Source of the DNA: Opitutales bacterium
Lineage (GTDB): Bacteria > Verrucomicrobiota > Verrucomicrobiia > Opitutales > Opitutaceae
Length of the DNA stretch: 32,557 nt
Direction of reading: 5' to 3'
Assembly: GCA_021772595.1 (NCBI GenBank)
Contig: JAJFLS010000693.1
Span: forward strand, 1-32,557
Shown: in pieces, positions 1 to 8,855 of the stretch
Layout of the letters: every line of letters starts with the position of its first letter
Numbering within the stretch: position 1 is the first letter of the stretch
The notes under the pieces: generated by a model
What the model was told of the DNA's origin: nothing
The model's database searches: none
The model's input: only the letters and a program-made list of their open reading frames with translations
Program-made: the position numbers and the translations under genes

Positions 1-57
1 AGAACGAGCAAAGGGTCATACGCGACGATTTAGCCATATCCTATATTTTCCTTAAAA

Positions 58-663
58 CTATTCTTTCTTTTTCCCTTTCGGGGTCGGCACCATTATTTCG
101 TCGACCAAACCGTATTCCTTGGCTTCCTCGGCACTCATGTAGAAGTCGCGATCGGAATCCTTTTTGATTTCGTCGGTCGTCTTGCCGGTGCAATCCGCGA
201 GCACTTCATTGAGCTTCTCGCGCCAGCGGATGATTTCCTTCGCGGCGATGGAGATGTCGGACGCCTGGCCCGTCGCTCCGCCCGAAGGCTGGTGAATCAT
301 GATGCGGCTATTCGGCAAAGCAAAGCGCTTGCCTTTCGTTCCCGCTGCTAGAAGAACCGTCCCCATGCTTGCGGCCATGCCGATGCAATAGGTCGCAACG
401 TCGCAGGCGAGATAGTTCATCGTATCATAAATCGCCATACCGCCGGTCACGATGCCGCCGGGGGAATTGATGTACATATGGATGTCCTTTTTGGGATCGT
501 CCATTTGCAAGAACAGAAGCTGGGCGACGATCGCGCTGGCGATTTCATCGCTGATCGGCGTGCCAATGAAGATAATCCGGTCCTTCAGCAACCGGGTGTA
601 GATATCCATGGACTGCTCGCCGCGTCCAGTATTCTCGATGATATTCGGTAAATAGTAACTCAC
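58..663 (-). CDS. clpP: ATP-dependent Clp protease proteolytic subunit
   Basis: 201 aa; [40 protein letters not shown] with catalytic Ser/His contexts; sits downstream of tig as in the common tig-clpP arrangement. Confidence 0.97.
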   Translation of the reverse strand: MSYYLPNIIENTGRGEQSMDIYTRLLKDRIIFIGTPISDEIASAIVAQLLFLQMDDPKKDIHMYINSPGGIVTGGMAIYDTMNYLACDVATYCIGMAASMGTVLLAAGTKGKRFALPNSRIMIHQPSGGATGQASDISIAAKEIIRWREKLNEVLADCTGKTTDEIKKDSDRDFYMSAEEAKEYGLVDEIMVPTPKGKKKE

Positions 664-706
664 GATTTTCTATTAAAATGCTTCAATTGATGGGTCTATG
701 AGCGAA

Positions 707-2026
707 TCAGTCTTCTTTGCTCATGGCTTCGGAGACTTTAGCCTCATTAATTAGGAATTCAAGCGTCTTGTCGAAAAGGACGGTTTGCTGAGCCGTGCGT
801 AAGCGGTTTTGGTCTTTCTTCAGTTCTTTAACGAACTGGTCTGGAGCTTGACCGCTTTGATAGGCCTGATTGAAGATAAATTGGCTCATATCCTCGTCTT
901 TTACTTCGATTTTCTCTTTTTCGGCAACCTGGGATAGAATCAGCTGGAGCTTGACCCGACTCTCCGCGGTCTGGCGGGATTGGGCATGGATGTCGTCCTT
1001 GTTAGCCTCAAGCTCTTCCTGGGCGATTCCGCGTTGCATGTTGTCCATAACCACTTGGCGCATGGTGTTTTCGGTCTCCGCATCGACTAGGCTCTGCGGC
1101 AAAGAGAATTCGACCGAGCCGGAAAGCTTTTCGGACAATTGGCGACGCAGATCAACCTGGCGTGCCTGCTGCTTCTGCCCTTTCAGCCAGCCAGTTACGC
1201 GCTCTTTCAGTTCGTCGAGGTCCTTGACTTTCTGCGCTTCGAAAAAGGCTTCGTCCATTTCGGGAAGCTTACGCTCGCGAACTTCCAGGATCTCGACGGA
1301 ATAAACCGCCTTTTTGCCCTGGAGCTCTTCGACCGTGAAATCCGCGGGAAACTCGATCTCGATCTCGGACTTGTCGCCGGTTTTCAGCCCTTCCAGCTTT
1401 TCCGACATACCAGGAATCAGCCCCTGATCCGAGCCGATCTCCTCCCAAGTCTGGGGCATTTTGGCGTAGATTGGCTTGATCGATTCGGTTTCGCTAATCG
1501 GTTTTCCGTCGATTTTTCCTTCGTGGGAGAATTTGACGTAGTCGCTCTGCTTCGCCTCGCGTTCGACAGGAGAAAATTCCGCCCGTTCTCTGCGGAGATT
1601 GTCGATTCCTTCCTCGATTTCCTTGTCGCCGATCTCTTCGGAAAGCCCTTCCAGCTCGACGCCCTTGTAGTTCTCGACGACGAATTCCGGCCGGACATCT
1701 ATAGTAAAGGTCAGGTTGGCGCCCTGACTCGCAGAAATTTCGCCTTCGGCCACGTCGATCACGTTGACGAGATTCACCTTGGCCTCCTTGGAGCCGTCCT
1801 GGTAGGCCTTCGCCATCACGCGCTGCTTCAGCTCGCCGGCAATTTCCTTGGCGTACTTCTTGCGAACGATGTTCGCCGGAGCCTTTCCGGGTCTGAATCC
1901 AGGAATTTTGGCCATTCCGGAAAATTGAGCGAGAAGGCTCTTTTCTTCAGCCTCCACTTCATTCGCCTCGAGCGTTACCGCTAGAGTTTTTCTTGTGTCT
2001 GTGACGTCTTGTAGGTCGATTTTCAC
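707..2026 (-). CDS. tig: Trigger factor (peptidyl-prolyl isomerase chaperone)
   Basis: Ribosome-binding motif GFRPGKAP, FKBP-like middle domain, long helical C-terminus. The ORF track start (2167) is over-extended; a GTG at 2026 (VKIDLQDVTDTRKTLAVTLEANEVE) gives the normal N-terminus and a 439-aa protein. Confidence 0.93.
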   Translation of the reverse strand: MKIDLQDVTDTRKTLAVTLEANEVEAEEKSLLAQFSGMAKIPGFRPGKAPANIVRKKYAKEIAGELKQRVMAKAYQDGSKEAKVNLVNVIDVAEGEISASQGANLTFTIDVRPEFVVENYKGVELEGLSEEIGDKEIEEGIDNLRRERAEFSPVEREAKQSDYVKFSHEGKIDGKPISETESIKPIYAKMPQTWEEIGSDQGLIPGMSEKLEGLKTGDKSEIEIEFPADFTVEELQGKKAVYSVEILEVRERKLPEMDEAFFEAQKVKDLDELKERVTGWLKGQKQQARQVDLRRQLSEKLSGSVEFSLPQSLVDAETENTMRQVVMDNMQRGIAQEELEANKDDIHAQSRQTAESRVKLQLILSQVAEKEKIEVKDEDMSQFIFNQAYQSGQAPDQFVKELKKDQNRLRTAQQTVLFDKTLEFLINEAKVSEAMSKED

Positions 2027-2234
2027 TGAGCGCGACTGTTCGAGTGTTGTAGCTTTCTGAGAAAATCGCGGACAGTAGATGACAGAAATCCCTTCGGTCA
2101 ATGCCCAAACACGCAATAATGTTGTGAATAGGCGCTCGCCATCCGCCGCTCCCTCGACGCGCTTCAAGTCGAATCGCGAAATTCATCCGATTTCCCGCTT
2201 GAGCGAACGAGAATAAACGCTCTCTTTCAAAAGC

Positions 2235-2918
2235 GTGACCGATCCGTCAATCAGCCTTCCCTTGCTCGTCATCGACACGTCCTCTCGGCGCGTGTGCGTG
2301 GCGTTGATCGACGGAAGCGAATCGGTGGCCACCCGCTTCAGCAACGAAGAAGCCTCGCTGTCGCTTTTTCCCCTCATCGCGAATATCCTCGCCGAGCGTG
2401 AATTGAAGCTGGACCAACTGAAATCGATCGCGTTTTGCGAAGGGCCCGGCTCCACGCTGGGGATTCGGACCGCGATCATGGGAATCCGCGCGTGGCAAGG
2501 AGCAGGCCTGAATGGCAACGTCGCTATCTTTTCTTTCAGCAGCTTGAGAGTCGGCTACGAATTGCTGACGAAATCGGCGAGCCCTGGAGACTCTTTTCTC
2601 GTCGTCACCGACGCACGGCGAAACAGCTGGAACTGCCTAAAGACGCAGAACCGCGAACCTTGCGCAGTCACGCTGCTGGAAAACCAAGCTCTCGAAAACG
2701 CCTCGCTCCCCATTTTCTCGTTCGACGAATTTCCGAGCTGGACAAAAACGGTCGCGTCGATCGACCGGAAATCGTATCGCCCGGAAATCGTGTTTGAAGA
2801 TCCGGGCTTCACCGACCTGCTAAAACCCAATCCCGCCGCCGAGCCAATGAACGTCCGAACGATGGAATTCGCGAAATGGATCCCCAAAGCCCGCACTTCT
2901 GACCAAATCGAAACGTGA
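2235..2918 (+). CDS. tsaB: TsaB-like tRNA threonylcarbamoyladenosine biosynthesis protein
   Basis: LPLLVIDTSSRRVCVALID, FCEGPGSTLGIRTAIMGIRAWQ (TsaB GPGSFTGLR-like motif). Confidence 0.8.
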   Translation: MTDPSISLPLLVIDTSSRRVCVALIDGSESVATRFSNEEASLSLFPLIANILAERELKLDQLKSIAFCEGPGSTLGIRTAIMGIRAWQGAGLNGNVAIFSFSSLRVGYELLTKSASPGDSFLVVTDARRNSWNCLKTQNREPCAVTLLENQALENASLPIFSFDEFPSWTKTVASIDRKSYRPEIVFEDPGFTDLLKPNPAAEPMNVRTMEFAKWIPKARTSDQIET

Positions 2919-4069
2919 GTCTTCCCGCCAATATGCCGCTACGTTGCTGGGCCGAGATCGACCTCGCCGCGCTTGAACGCAATCTGAGATCCATCCAGGC
3001 CGCTCTCCCCGAACGGATCAAATACATCGCCGTCGTCAAAGCGGACGCTTACGGCCACGGCATGGAGCAGACGGTCACGCGATTGATGCAGGCGGGCGTG
3101 GACATGTTCGCGGTCGCCAACGTTTTGGAGGCCGTCAGCATTCGCGAAATCGGAACCGGCTGGCCTATCATCGTTCTGGGCGCAACGCTTGAAGACGAGG
3201 AGTCCTATCTTTTCGAATACGACCTCATCCCAACCATCTCAACCGTCGAAGAAGCGGTCCGACTCGAAGCCAAAGCGAGCGAGCGAGGGCAGCCGCTAAA
3301 GGCTCACCTTAAAATCGACACGGGAATGGGACGGCTTGGCATTTGGCACGAATACGCGGACGAGCTGTTCGACGTTTTAAAACACTCCAAGTTCCTCAAA
3401 CTCGAAGGCATTTATACTCATTTCGCATCCGCTAATCACGATCCGGATTTCACTCGGCACCAGCGCAAGCTGTTCATGGAAACGATCGAGCGCGTCGATT
3501 GGCTCGAAACCGATTCGCTAATGATCCACGCCGACAACAGCGCGGGGATCACGACATTCGCTCCGGAAAGCGTCTACAACGCCGTCCGCATCGGCCTTCT
3601 CCAGTTTGGAATTACTCCCTATCCGAAGTCCATTTTCGGCCACGTCGAAGCGACTCCTATCTTCCAATTCAAATCCCGCGTCGGGGTCGTGAAGAAGCTC
3701 CCCGCTGGAGCGAGCATCAGCTACGCGAGAACGCGCGTGCTGGATCGCGACAGCAAAGTCGCGATTGTCTGCGCGGGTTACGGCGATGGCGTTCCGCTGC
3801 CTCTGAGCAACCGAGGATGCGTGCTCATAAATGGAAAACGCTGCCCGATTCTCGGAAGCATCACGATGGATCAAACCATCGTGGACGTCACCGATATAGG
3901 TGAAAACATTTGTAGTGGAGATCCTGTTACCCTTATTGGACCGCAGGACGGAGGCGAAATTCGCTTAGAGGAATTCAGCGACTGGGCTAGGACTATTCCT
4001 TGGGAGGTTCTATGCTCGGTAACGAAGCGCGTTCCGCGCATCTATAGAACCGCGATAAAAACCGGTTAA
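2915..4069 (+). CDS. alr: Alanine racemase
   Basis: AVVKADAYGHG PLP-Lys motif, HLKIDTGMGRLG, SITMDQTIVDVT; GTG start overlaps the tsaB stop (GTGA); an internal ATG at 2933 is also possible. Confidence 0.95.
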   Translation: MSLPANMPLRCWAEIDLAALERNLRSIQAALPERIKYIAVVKADAYGHGMEQTVTRLMQAGVDMFAVANVLEAVSIREIGTGWPIIVLGATLEDEESYLFEYDLIPTISTVEEAVRLEAKASERGQPLKAHLKIDTGMGRLGIWHEYADELFDVLKHSKFLKLEGIYTHFASANHDPDFTRHQRKLFMETIERVDWLETDSLMIHADNSAGITTFAPESVYNAVRIGLLQFGITPYPKSIFGHVEATPIFQFKSRVGVVKKLPAGASISYARTRVLDRDSKVAIVCAGYGDGVPLPLSNRGCVLINGKRCPILGSITMDQTIVDVTDIGENICSGDPVTLIGPQDGGEIRLEEFSDWARTIPWEVLCSVTKRVPRIYRTAIKTG

Positions 4070-4179
4070 ATACGGCGATTGAGCTAATTTAGAGTTGCGC
4101 GCAATGCCATAGTCGCCAGCTTTGCCCGTCACAGGAAGAATCCGAATCCGCCACCGCGCGGCGAAGGAATCCAATAATT

Positions 4180-4656
4180 ATGAATACTACTAAGATTGCG
4201 TGTGGGGCAATCGTTGTTGTCGCGAGCTTCATGTGTGGGTGCGGGACGACTTCGACTGATCCAAAGATTAACTTCCAGGGCAAACTAGCCCCGGAATCAT
4301 ACAAAGCGGTCGAGGCGCTTGCTTCGGCTCCTAGATTCGATCCGCTGGGTTTTACCGCTCACAATTCGAGCACAATCAGCGAAGCCACCGTCGATCGGCC
4401 GATAGCCGACCTCAAGATCGGCGAACGCTTGCAGATCATATCCGTCGAGCAAGATTCGCCGGCGAGTCTCGCAGGTCTACGCCGAGGAGACGTCATCATC
4501 TCTATCGACGAGAAAAACGTCACGAAGGGAAAACAAGGCGTCCTGACCCTTCGAAACGAAATCATTCCAAATATTGATTGGACTCAACCTGTCGGTTTCC
4601 TGGTCATTCGAGATGGAACGACACTCCAGTTCGAATTTCCGGCGGCCCAAAGCTAG
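4180..4656 (+). CDS. Putative lipoprotein with a PDZ-like domain
   Basis: Signal-like N-terminus ending in Cys (VVASFMCGCGTTSTD); C-terminal PDZ-like SPASLAGLRRGDVIISIDEKNV. Confidence 0.75.
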   Translation: MNTTKIACGAIVVVASFMCGCGTTSTDPKINFQGKLAPESYKAVEALASAPRFDPLGFTAHNSSTISEATVDRPIADLKIGERLQIISVEQDSPASLAGLRRGDVIISIDEKNVTKGKQGVLTLRNEIIPNIDWTQPVGFLVIRDGTTLQFEFPAAQS

Positions 4657-4716
4657 AACGTTTCATTTCCGAGGGTATTCGCATTGCGAATACTCCTTCG
4701 ATTGGTCCAAGCCACT

Positions 4717-4734
4717 GCAAGTTTCAGAACTTGC
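4717..4734 (-). other. Short inverted repeat 3 nt beyond the tRNA CCA end
   Basis: GCAAGTT-TCAG-AACTTGC, perfect 7-bp arms with a 4-nt loop; possible tRNA 3' processing or termination hairpin. Confidence 0.6.
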
Positions 4735-4737
4735 GAA

Positions 4738-4814
4738 TGGCACGCGGCGAGGGAGTCGAACCCCCAACCTCCTAATCCGTAGTCAGGTGCTCTATCCAAT
4801 TGAGCTAGCCGCGC
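4738..4814 (-). tRNA. tRNA-Arg (anticodon ACG), CCA encoded
   Basis: Reverse complement GCGCGGCTAGCTCAATTGGATAGAGCACCTGACTACGGATTAGGAGGTTGGGGGTTCGACTCCCTCGCCGCGTGCCA folds as a cloverleaf with loop CTACGGA and an encoded CCA. Confidence 0.95.
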
Positions 4815-4964
4815 AGATCATCCAGATCGCCCGAGGGCGATCAGAGGGTCAGGAGAAAAGGAACAATGCTGGCGCATTTCAAGGCATTTTTTCGGAAAAT
4901 CGATTATGCCGCAAACCTAGCCTCAAACACGAGTTCGAGACGCCCGACATTTCCCACGATCCCC

Positions 4965-5000
4965 GCAAAAAAGCCGTTCGTTCGAAAACGAAGCGGCTTT
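4965..5000 (-). terminator. Rho-independent terminator downstream of hpf
   Basis: On the - strand AAAGCCGCTTCGTTTTCGAACGAACGGCTTTTTT: GC-containing stem followed by a T tract, just after the hpf stop. Confidence 0.85.
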
Positions 5001-5051
5001 GGAAAGACTTTTGTGATTCTCGACGGCGCTGATTGGCGACGGGAGCGCGTC

Positions 5052-5426
5052 CTACACCTTCGGAAGATTCGCGGGGATGTCCACCCCGTGAGTGTCCTTG
5101 CGCTTCACGATTCTCAGGCGCGAGCGGCGGCGCAGCATCCGGTCCAGCTTGTCGACCAGCAAGTCGATCGCCTTGTGGCAATCCTCGTTTCGAACCGAAA
5201 CATTCAACGTCGGGCCATTGATCTCGATATGCCCCTTCGCGATAAACTCATGCTCCTTCCCGCTTTTGGTGTGATCGCATTCCAACTCAACCTTTACTCT
5301 GATTATTCGCTCTTCGTGGCGAAATAGCTTCTCTACCTTTTCGGTCACTCCCTGCTTTAGGGAATCCGTTAGATCCATGTGAATGCCAGTAATTATCAGA
5401 TCGTGGTTGTTGGCTTGCATATGCAT
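5052..5426 (-). CDS. hpf: Ribosome hibernation-promoting factor / sigma-54 modulation protein, short form
   Basis: 124 aa; LIITGIHMDLTDSLKQGVTEKVEKLFRHEERIIRVKVELE ... DCHKAIDLLVDKLDRMLRRR typical of HPF/RaiA. Confidence 0.9.
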   Translation of the reverse strand: MHMQANNHDLIITGIHMDLTDSLKQGVTEKVEKLFRHEERIIRVKVELECDHTKSGKEHEFIAKGHIEINGPTLNVSVRNEDCHKAIDLLVDKLDRMLRRRSRLRIVKRKDTHGVDIPANLPKV

Positions 5427-5456
5427 AGTACTCCTTTGTGTTAATGGTTTTGATCA

Positions 5457-6302
5457 ATGAACCCAGACGCGAGAACAGATAAAAAGATCTCCACATACGG
5501 CCTCGCCATCATTACGGGAGGCTCTTCTGGGATAGGAAAGTCAATCATTGAACGAATAAGGAAAGTACAGGTCGCTCCTAGGGTTTGCAATCTTTCTAGG
5601 ACCAAACCTGAGACTTTTTTAATCGACCCGATTGGCGATCATCTTGAGTGCGATCTAAGCGATTCCGACATTCGAAGATCCGTTTTTAAGCGGACCGCCG
5701 ACTACGCCAATTCCCACTCCCCCGAAAAACCCATCCTCCTGGTCAACAATGCCGGATTCGGCCTCTACGACAACATCGACAATCACCCGGTCGAGGAGCA
5801 TCTGGAACTTATCCAAGTGAACGTTTCAGCTCTAGTCGAACTGACCCTCGCCCTTCTCCCTCTTCTTAAAGAAAGAGGCGGATCGATCATGAACATAGTC
5901 TCCACCTCCGCTTTTCAGGCCACTCCCCATCTAGCAACTTACGGCGCCTCCAAAGCCTTCGTACTGAGCTGGACGCTCGCCCTCAACGAAGAGCTCAGGC
6001 CCTTTCCGAAAACAAACGCCATAGCGATCTGCCCTGGACCCACCCGCACGAATTTCTTCAAAAGAGCCGGATTTACGGGCCACGTCGTCCCCGGCGGGTT
6101 CAGCATGCCGTCAGAAGCCGTTGCAGAAAAGGCGCTTCGAGCGCTCTCGAAAGGAAAGGCGTACAGCGTTATCGGGTATCGGAACCGTCTCATCGCCGAA
6201 ATCTCCTCTCGATTGCCGAGAGGCATCGGCACGCGACTCTCCGCCGCCGTCGTCGGTCGATTCCGTTCCGCGAATAGCAAACCCGACTCGTCATGCCAAT
6301 AA
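5457..6302 (+). CDS. Short-chain dehydrogenase/reductase (SDR) family oxidoreductase
   Basis: AIITGGSSGIGKSI (TGxxxGIG), NNAGFG, YGASKAF (YxxxK). Confidence 0.92.
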   Translation: MNPDARTDKKISTYGLAIITGGSSGIGKSIIERIRKVQVAPRVCNLSRTKPETFLIDPIGDHLECDLSDSDIRRSVFKRTADYANSHSPEKPILLVNNAGFGLYDNIDNHPVEEHLELIQVNVSALVELTLALLPLLKERGGSIMNIVSTSAFQATPHLATYGASKAFVLSWTLALNEELRPFPKTNAIAICPGPTRTNFFKRAGFTGHVVPGGFSMPSEAVAEKALRALSKGKAYSVIGYRNRLIAEISSRLPRGIGTRLSAAVVGRFRSANSKPDSSCQ

Positions 6303-7081
6303 CCGACTGGGGCTGGGAGATCACCGAAGAAGAGCTCCACTCCTGGATCATCCAGGACGACAACGACATCATACTCATCAACAAGCCTGCCCTCGTCGTT
6401 TGCCACCCTTCGAAAAAAGGCCCGTGGTCTTCGCTAGTCGGCGCCTGCAGGGAAGGCCTCGGCTACGAAAAGACCCATCTCGTCGCCCGACTGGACCGCG
6501 AAACGAGCGGGATCATCCTCCTCGCCAAGCACCGGCTCGCCGCACGCCATTTTCAAATGGCCCTCGAGCGACGCACGGTCACCAAGAGCTACATCGCAAT
6601 TCTCGAAGGCACGCTCAATGAGGAGATTCTCGTCGACGCCGCCCTGGGAAAGGACAAGGACAGCATCGTCCACTGCAAATCATCCGTTCGAACCGACGGC
6701 CGACGGCAAGAGGCCCAGACGCGTTTCACCCCGCTTCACACGACGGACGCCTACACCCTCGCCCACGTTGAGCCCCTCACGGGACGCAAGCACCAGATCC
6801 GCATCCATTCCCAGCATATCGGCCACTCGGTCGCTGGCGACAAGCTGTACGGACCCGACGAGACCCTTTTTCTCGACTTCATCGAGCAGGGCTGGACCGA
6901 TGCCCTAGCCGAAAAACTGCCGCTCAACCGGCACGCCCTCCACGCCTACCGCATGGTCTTCGAGATAGAAACCGGCATTCGCTCCTTTGTCGCCCCGCCG
7001 ACCGATGACCTCGTCTCCTTCTGCGAACACAATCTCGATCTCCCCAAATCCGATCTCCTTAAGCTTCTTTCCACCTTGTAG
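6293..7081 (+). CDS. RluA-family pseudouridine synthase
   Basis: HLVARLDRETSGIILLAK catalytic motif, LTGRKHQIRIHSQHIGHSVAGDKLYG; start overlaps the SDR gene by 10 nt. Confidence 0.93.
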   Translation: MPITDWGWEITEEELHSWIIQDDNDIILINKPALVVCHPSKKGPWSSLVGACREGLGYEKTHLVARLDRETSGIILLAKHRLAARHFQMALERRTVTKSYIAILEGTLNEEILVDAALGKDKDSIVHCKSSVRTDGRRQEAQTRFTPLHTTDAYTLAHVEPLTGRKHQIRIHSQHIGHSVAGDKLYGPDETLFLDFIEQGWTDALAEKLPLNRHALHAYRMVFEIETGIRSFVAPPTDDLVSFCEHNLDLPKSDLLKLLSTL

Positions 7082-7109
7082 CCCGAGAGCCGTCTAGTCT
7101 TTTCCCCTA

Positions 7110-7147
7110 CTTGTAAAAGAAACGCTAATTCGCGCTTTATTTACAAG
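7110..7147. repeat. 8-bp perfect inverted repeat in an intergenic region, upstream of a small ORF
   Basis: CTTGTAAA at 7110-7117 and TTTACAAG at 7140-7147. Confidence 0.5.
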
Positions 7148-7171
7148 GCGTCCTCGGGTACCTTCGTTCTC

Positions 7172-7288
7172 ATGAGATTAAATGCTCCGAGTATCGTTTC
7201 ACTTATGATCTCCTCGATCTTCATCTGGGTCTACGTCCTCAACACCGCTTGGATGATCGCCAAGGATGTGATCGCATCTGTGCTATAG
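7172..7288 (+). CDS. Candidate 38-aa small hydrophobic protein
   Basis: ATG..TAG translating to MRLNAPSIVSLMISSIFIWVYVLNTAWMIAKDVIASVL: one predicted TM segment; below the ORF-track length cutoff. Confidence 0.45.
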   Translation: MRLNAPSIVSLMISSIFIWVYVLNTAWMIAKDVIASVL

Positions 7289-7311
7289 ATTCCACGCAGC
7301 GGCTCAAAGAG

Positions 7312-7399
7312 CCTTTCTCAAACGCGGAAGCCTGCTTGCAGGCGATAATCCAAATTAGGATTCATCGCTCGCAAGCAGGCTTCCGCGTTTTGGGAAAGG
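7312..7399. repeat. Long imperfect palindrome (REP/MITE-like hairpin)
   Basis: Left arm CCTTTCTCAAACGCGGAAGCCTGCTTGCAGGCGATAATCC (7312-7351), right arm GGATTCATCGCTCGCAAGCAGGCTTCCGCGTTTTGGGAAAGG (7358-7399), 6-nt loop. Confidence 0.85.
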
Positions 7400-7470
7400 C
7401 ATCTCGAATCTCGAATAAGCGGCGCTTTCTCTTTGCCCTGGGTCGCTAACTGGAATTTTCTTCCCCTCCA

Positions 7471-8853
7471 GTGGCCTCCTCCCCAGAACTAGCGCTCAAA
7501 CTCCCCAATATCCGCCGATTTATCGCGTTTCGGATCTTATTCAACGCGCGGTTCTACTATCCTGTCTTCACAATCATTTTTCTCGATTTCGGACTGTCGC
7601 TCGAGCAATTCGCGATTCTGAACGCCGCGTGGGCCGCGAGCATCGTTCTGCTGGAAGTTCCCTCCGGCGCTCTCGCCGACACGATCGGACGGCGAAATCT
7701 CGTTGTTTTAGCCACCGTCATAATGATTTTCGAGATGGCGCTGCTTTGTTTCGCGCCGATCGGAAAAATGCCGATTGTCTTCTACCTCTTCCTGATCAAC
7801 CGCATTTTGAGCGGGGCCGCCGAAGCCGCCGCGAGCGGAGCGGACGAAGCGCTCGCCTACGACACTTTGAAAGACGCTGGTCTGGAAAAGAGCTGGGGAC
7901 GCGTCCTCGAAAACCAGATGCGCTACCAGTCTATCGCGTTCATCATCGCCATGACACTCGGTGCGCTTCTCTACGACTCCAGCCGACTCAACCAGATTTT
8001 GGCATTCGCCCAAATCGATTTCGCCATTTCTAAAGAAACCGCGATGCGCCTGCCACTCATTCTGACGCTATTCTTGGGGATCGCAGCGTTCGCGACCGCC
8101 ATCGGCCTCACCGAGCCGGAATCAGAACAAGCGGCGCGACGAAAAATGAGTCTGGCGGAAACGCGCGAAACACTCGCAAAGGCATTCTCGAAAACGCTCT
8201 CCACCGGTAAGTGGATTCTAAATACTCCCGCGGCTATGACTATTATCCTGGCCGGGTTCCTTTTCGATCACATCGCTCGCATGATCCTCACGCTGAACAG
8301 CGAGTTCTATCGTCGCATCGATCTGCCCGAGGCTAGCTTCGGACTCATCAGCGCGGGCTTCGGGCTCATGGGGATCTTCATGCCGAGACTGGGCCGTTGG
8401 CTCTGCGAAAACCGAACCAAGACCTTCAACTACTTCGCCCTGGGAATCGCAACCTTCATCGGGCTCACTGGCATGTCCTGGTTTATTCCCTACTGGGGCG
8501 TTGCTCCGATGATCTTGATCTACGCGGCGATCTCCCTCACCGGATTTCTAGTGAGTGACTATTTGAATACGGTTACTCCATCCGAATCAAGAGCGACGGC
8601 TCTGAGCTTCAAAGGACTCGCCTACAATCTCGCGTACGGCGGGATTGGGATCATGTATTCGCTACTCGTGTACAATTTGAGACACAGCCGAACCGCCGGC
8701 GAACTGTCGCCCGAAAACCTAAACGCTTCTCTCTTTAAAGAAGCTCTCGGCTATTTTCCTGGATACTTCGCCGTAGCCTTTTTTCTCGTGCTTCTATACG
8801 GCGTCGCCAAACGCAAGTCTATCGACACCTCTCCGAAGGTTAGCGTCGATTGA
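7471..8853 (+). CDS. MFS transporter
   Basis: 460 aa polytopic protein; PSGALADTIGRRNLVVLATV (MFS motif A-like) between predicted TM2 and TM3; GTG start. Confidence 0.88.
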   Translation: MASSPELALKLPNIRRFIAFRILFNARFYYPVFTIIFLDFGLSLEQFAILNAAWAASIVLLEVPSGALADTIGRRNLVVLATVIMIFEMALLCFAPIGKMPIVFYLFLINRILSGAAEAAASGADEALAYDTLKDAGLEKSWGRVLENQMRYQSIAFIIAMTLGALLYDSSRLNQILAFAQIDFAISKETAMRLPLILTLFLGIAAFATAIGLTEPESEQAARRKMSLAETRETLAKAFSKTLSTGKWILNTPAAMTIILAGFLFDHIARMILTLNSEFYRRIDLPEASFGLISAGFGLMGIFMPRLGRWLCENRTKTFNYFALGIATFIGLTGMSWFIPYWGVAPMILIYAAISLTGFLVSDYLNTVTPSESRATALSFKGLAYNLAYGGIGIMYSLLVYNLRHSRTAGELSPENLNASLFKEALGYFPGYFAVAFFLVLLYGVAKRKSIDTSPKVSVD

Positions 8854-8855
8854 GG

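Noticed and set aside
1139-1984. 281-aa + strand ORF opposite tig (also 870..1304)
   Set aside because: Antisense shadow ORF of a confident trigger factor gene; no recognisable domain
2027-2167. 47-residue N-terminal extension of trigger factor in the ORF track
   Set aside because: Low-complexity, not trigger-factor-like; GTG at 2026 gives the expected N-terminus
4738-4814. Integrative element at the tRNA-Arg gene
   Set aside because: No integrase and no second copy of the tRNA 3' end seen nearby
7312-7399. CRISPR or tandem repeat array
   Set aside because: Single palindrome, no repeat-spacer periodicity; no cas genes in the window
7249-7449. 66-aa + strand ORF
   Set aside because: Runs through the long palindrome and overlaps the candidate small ORF; no coding character
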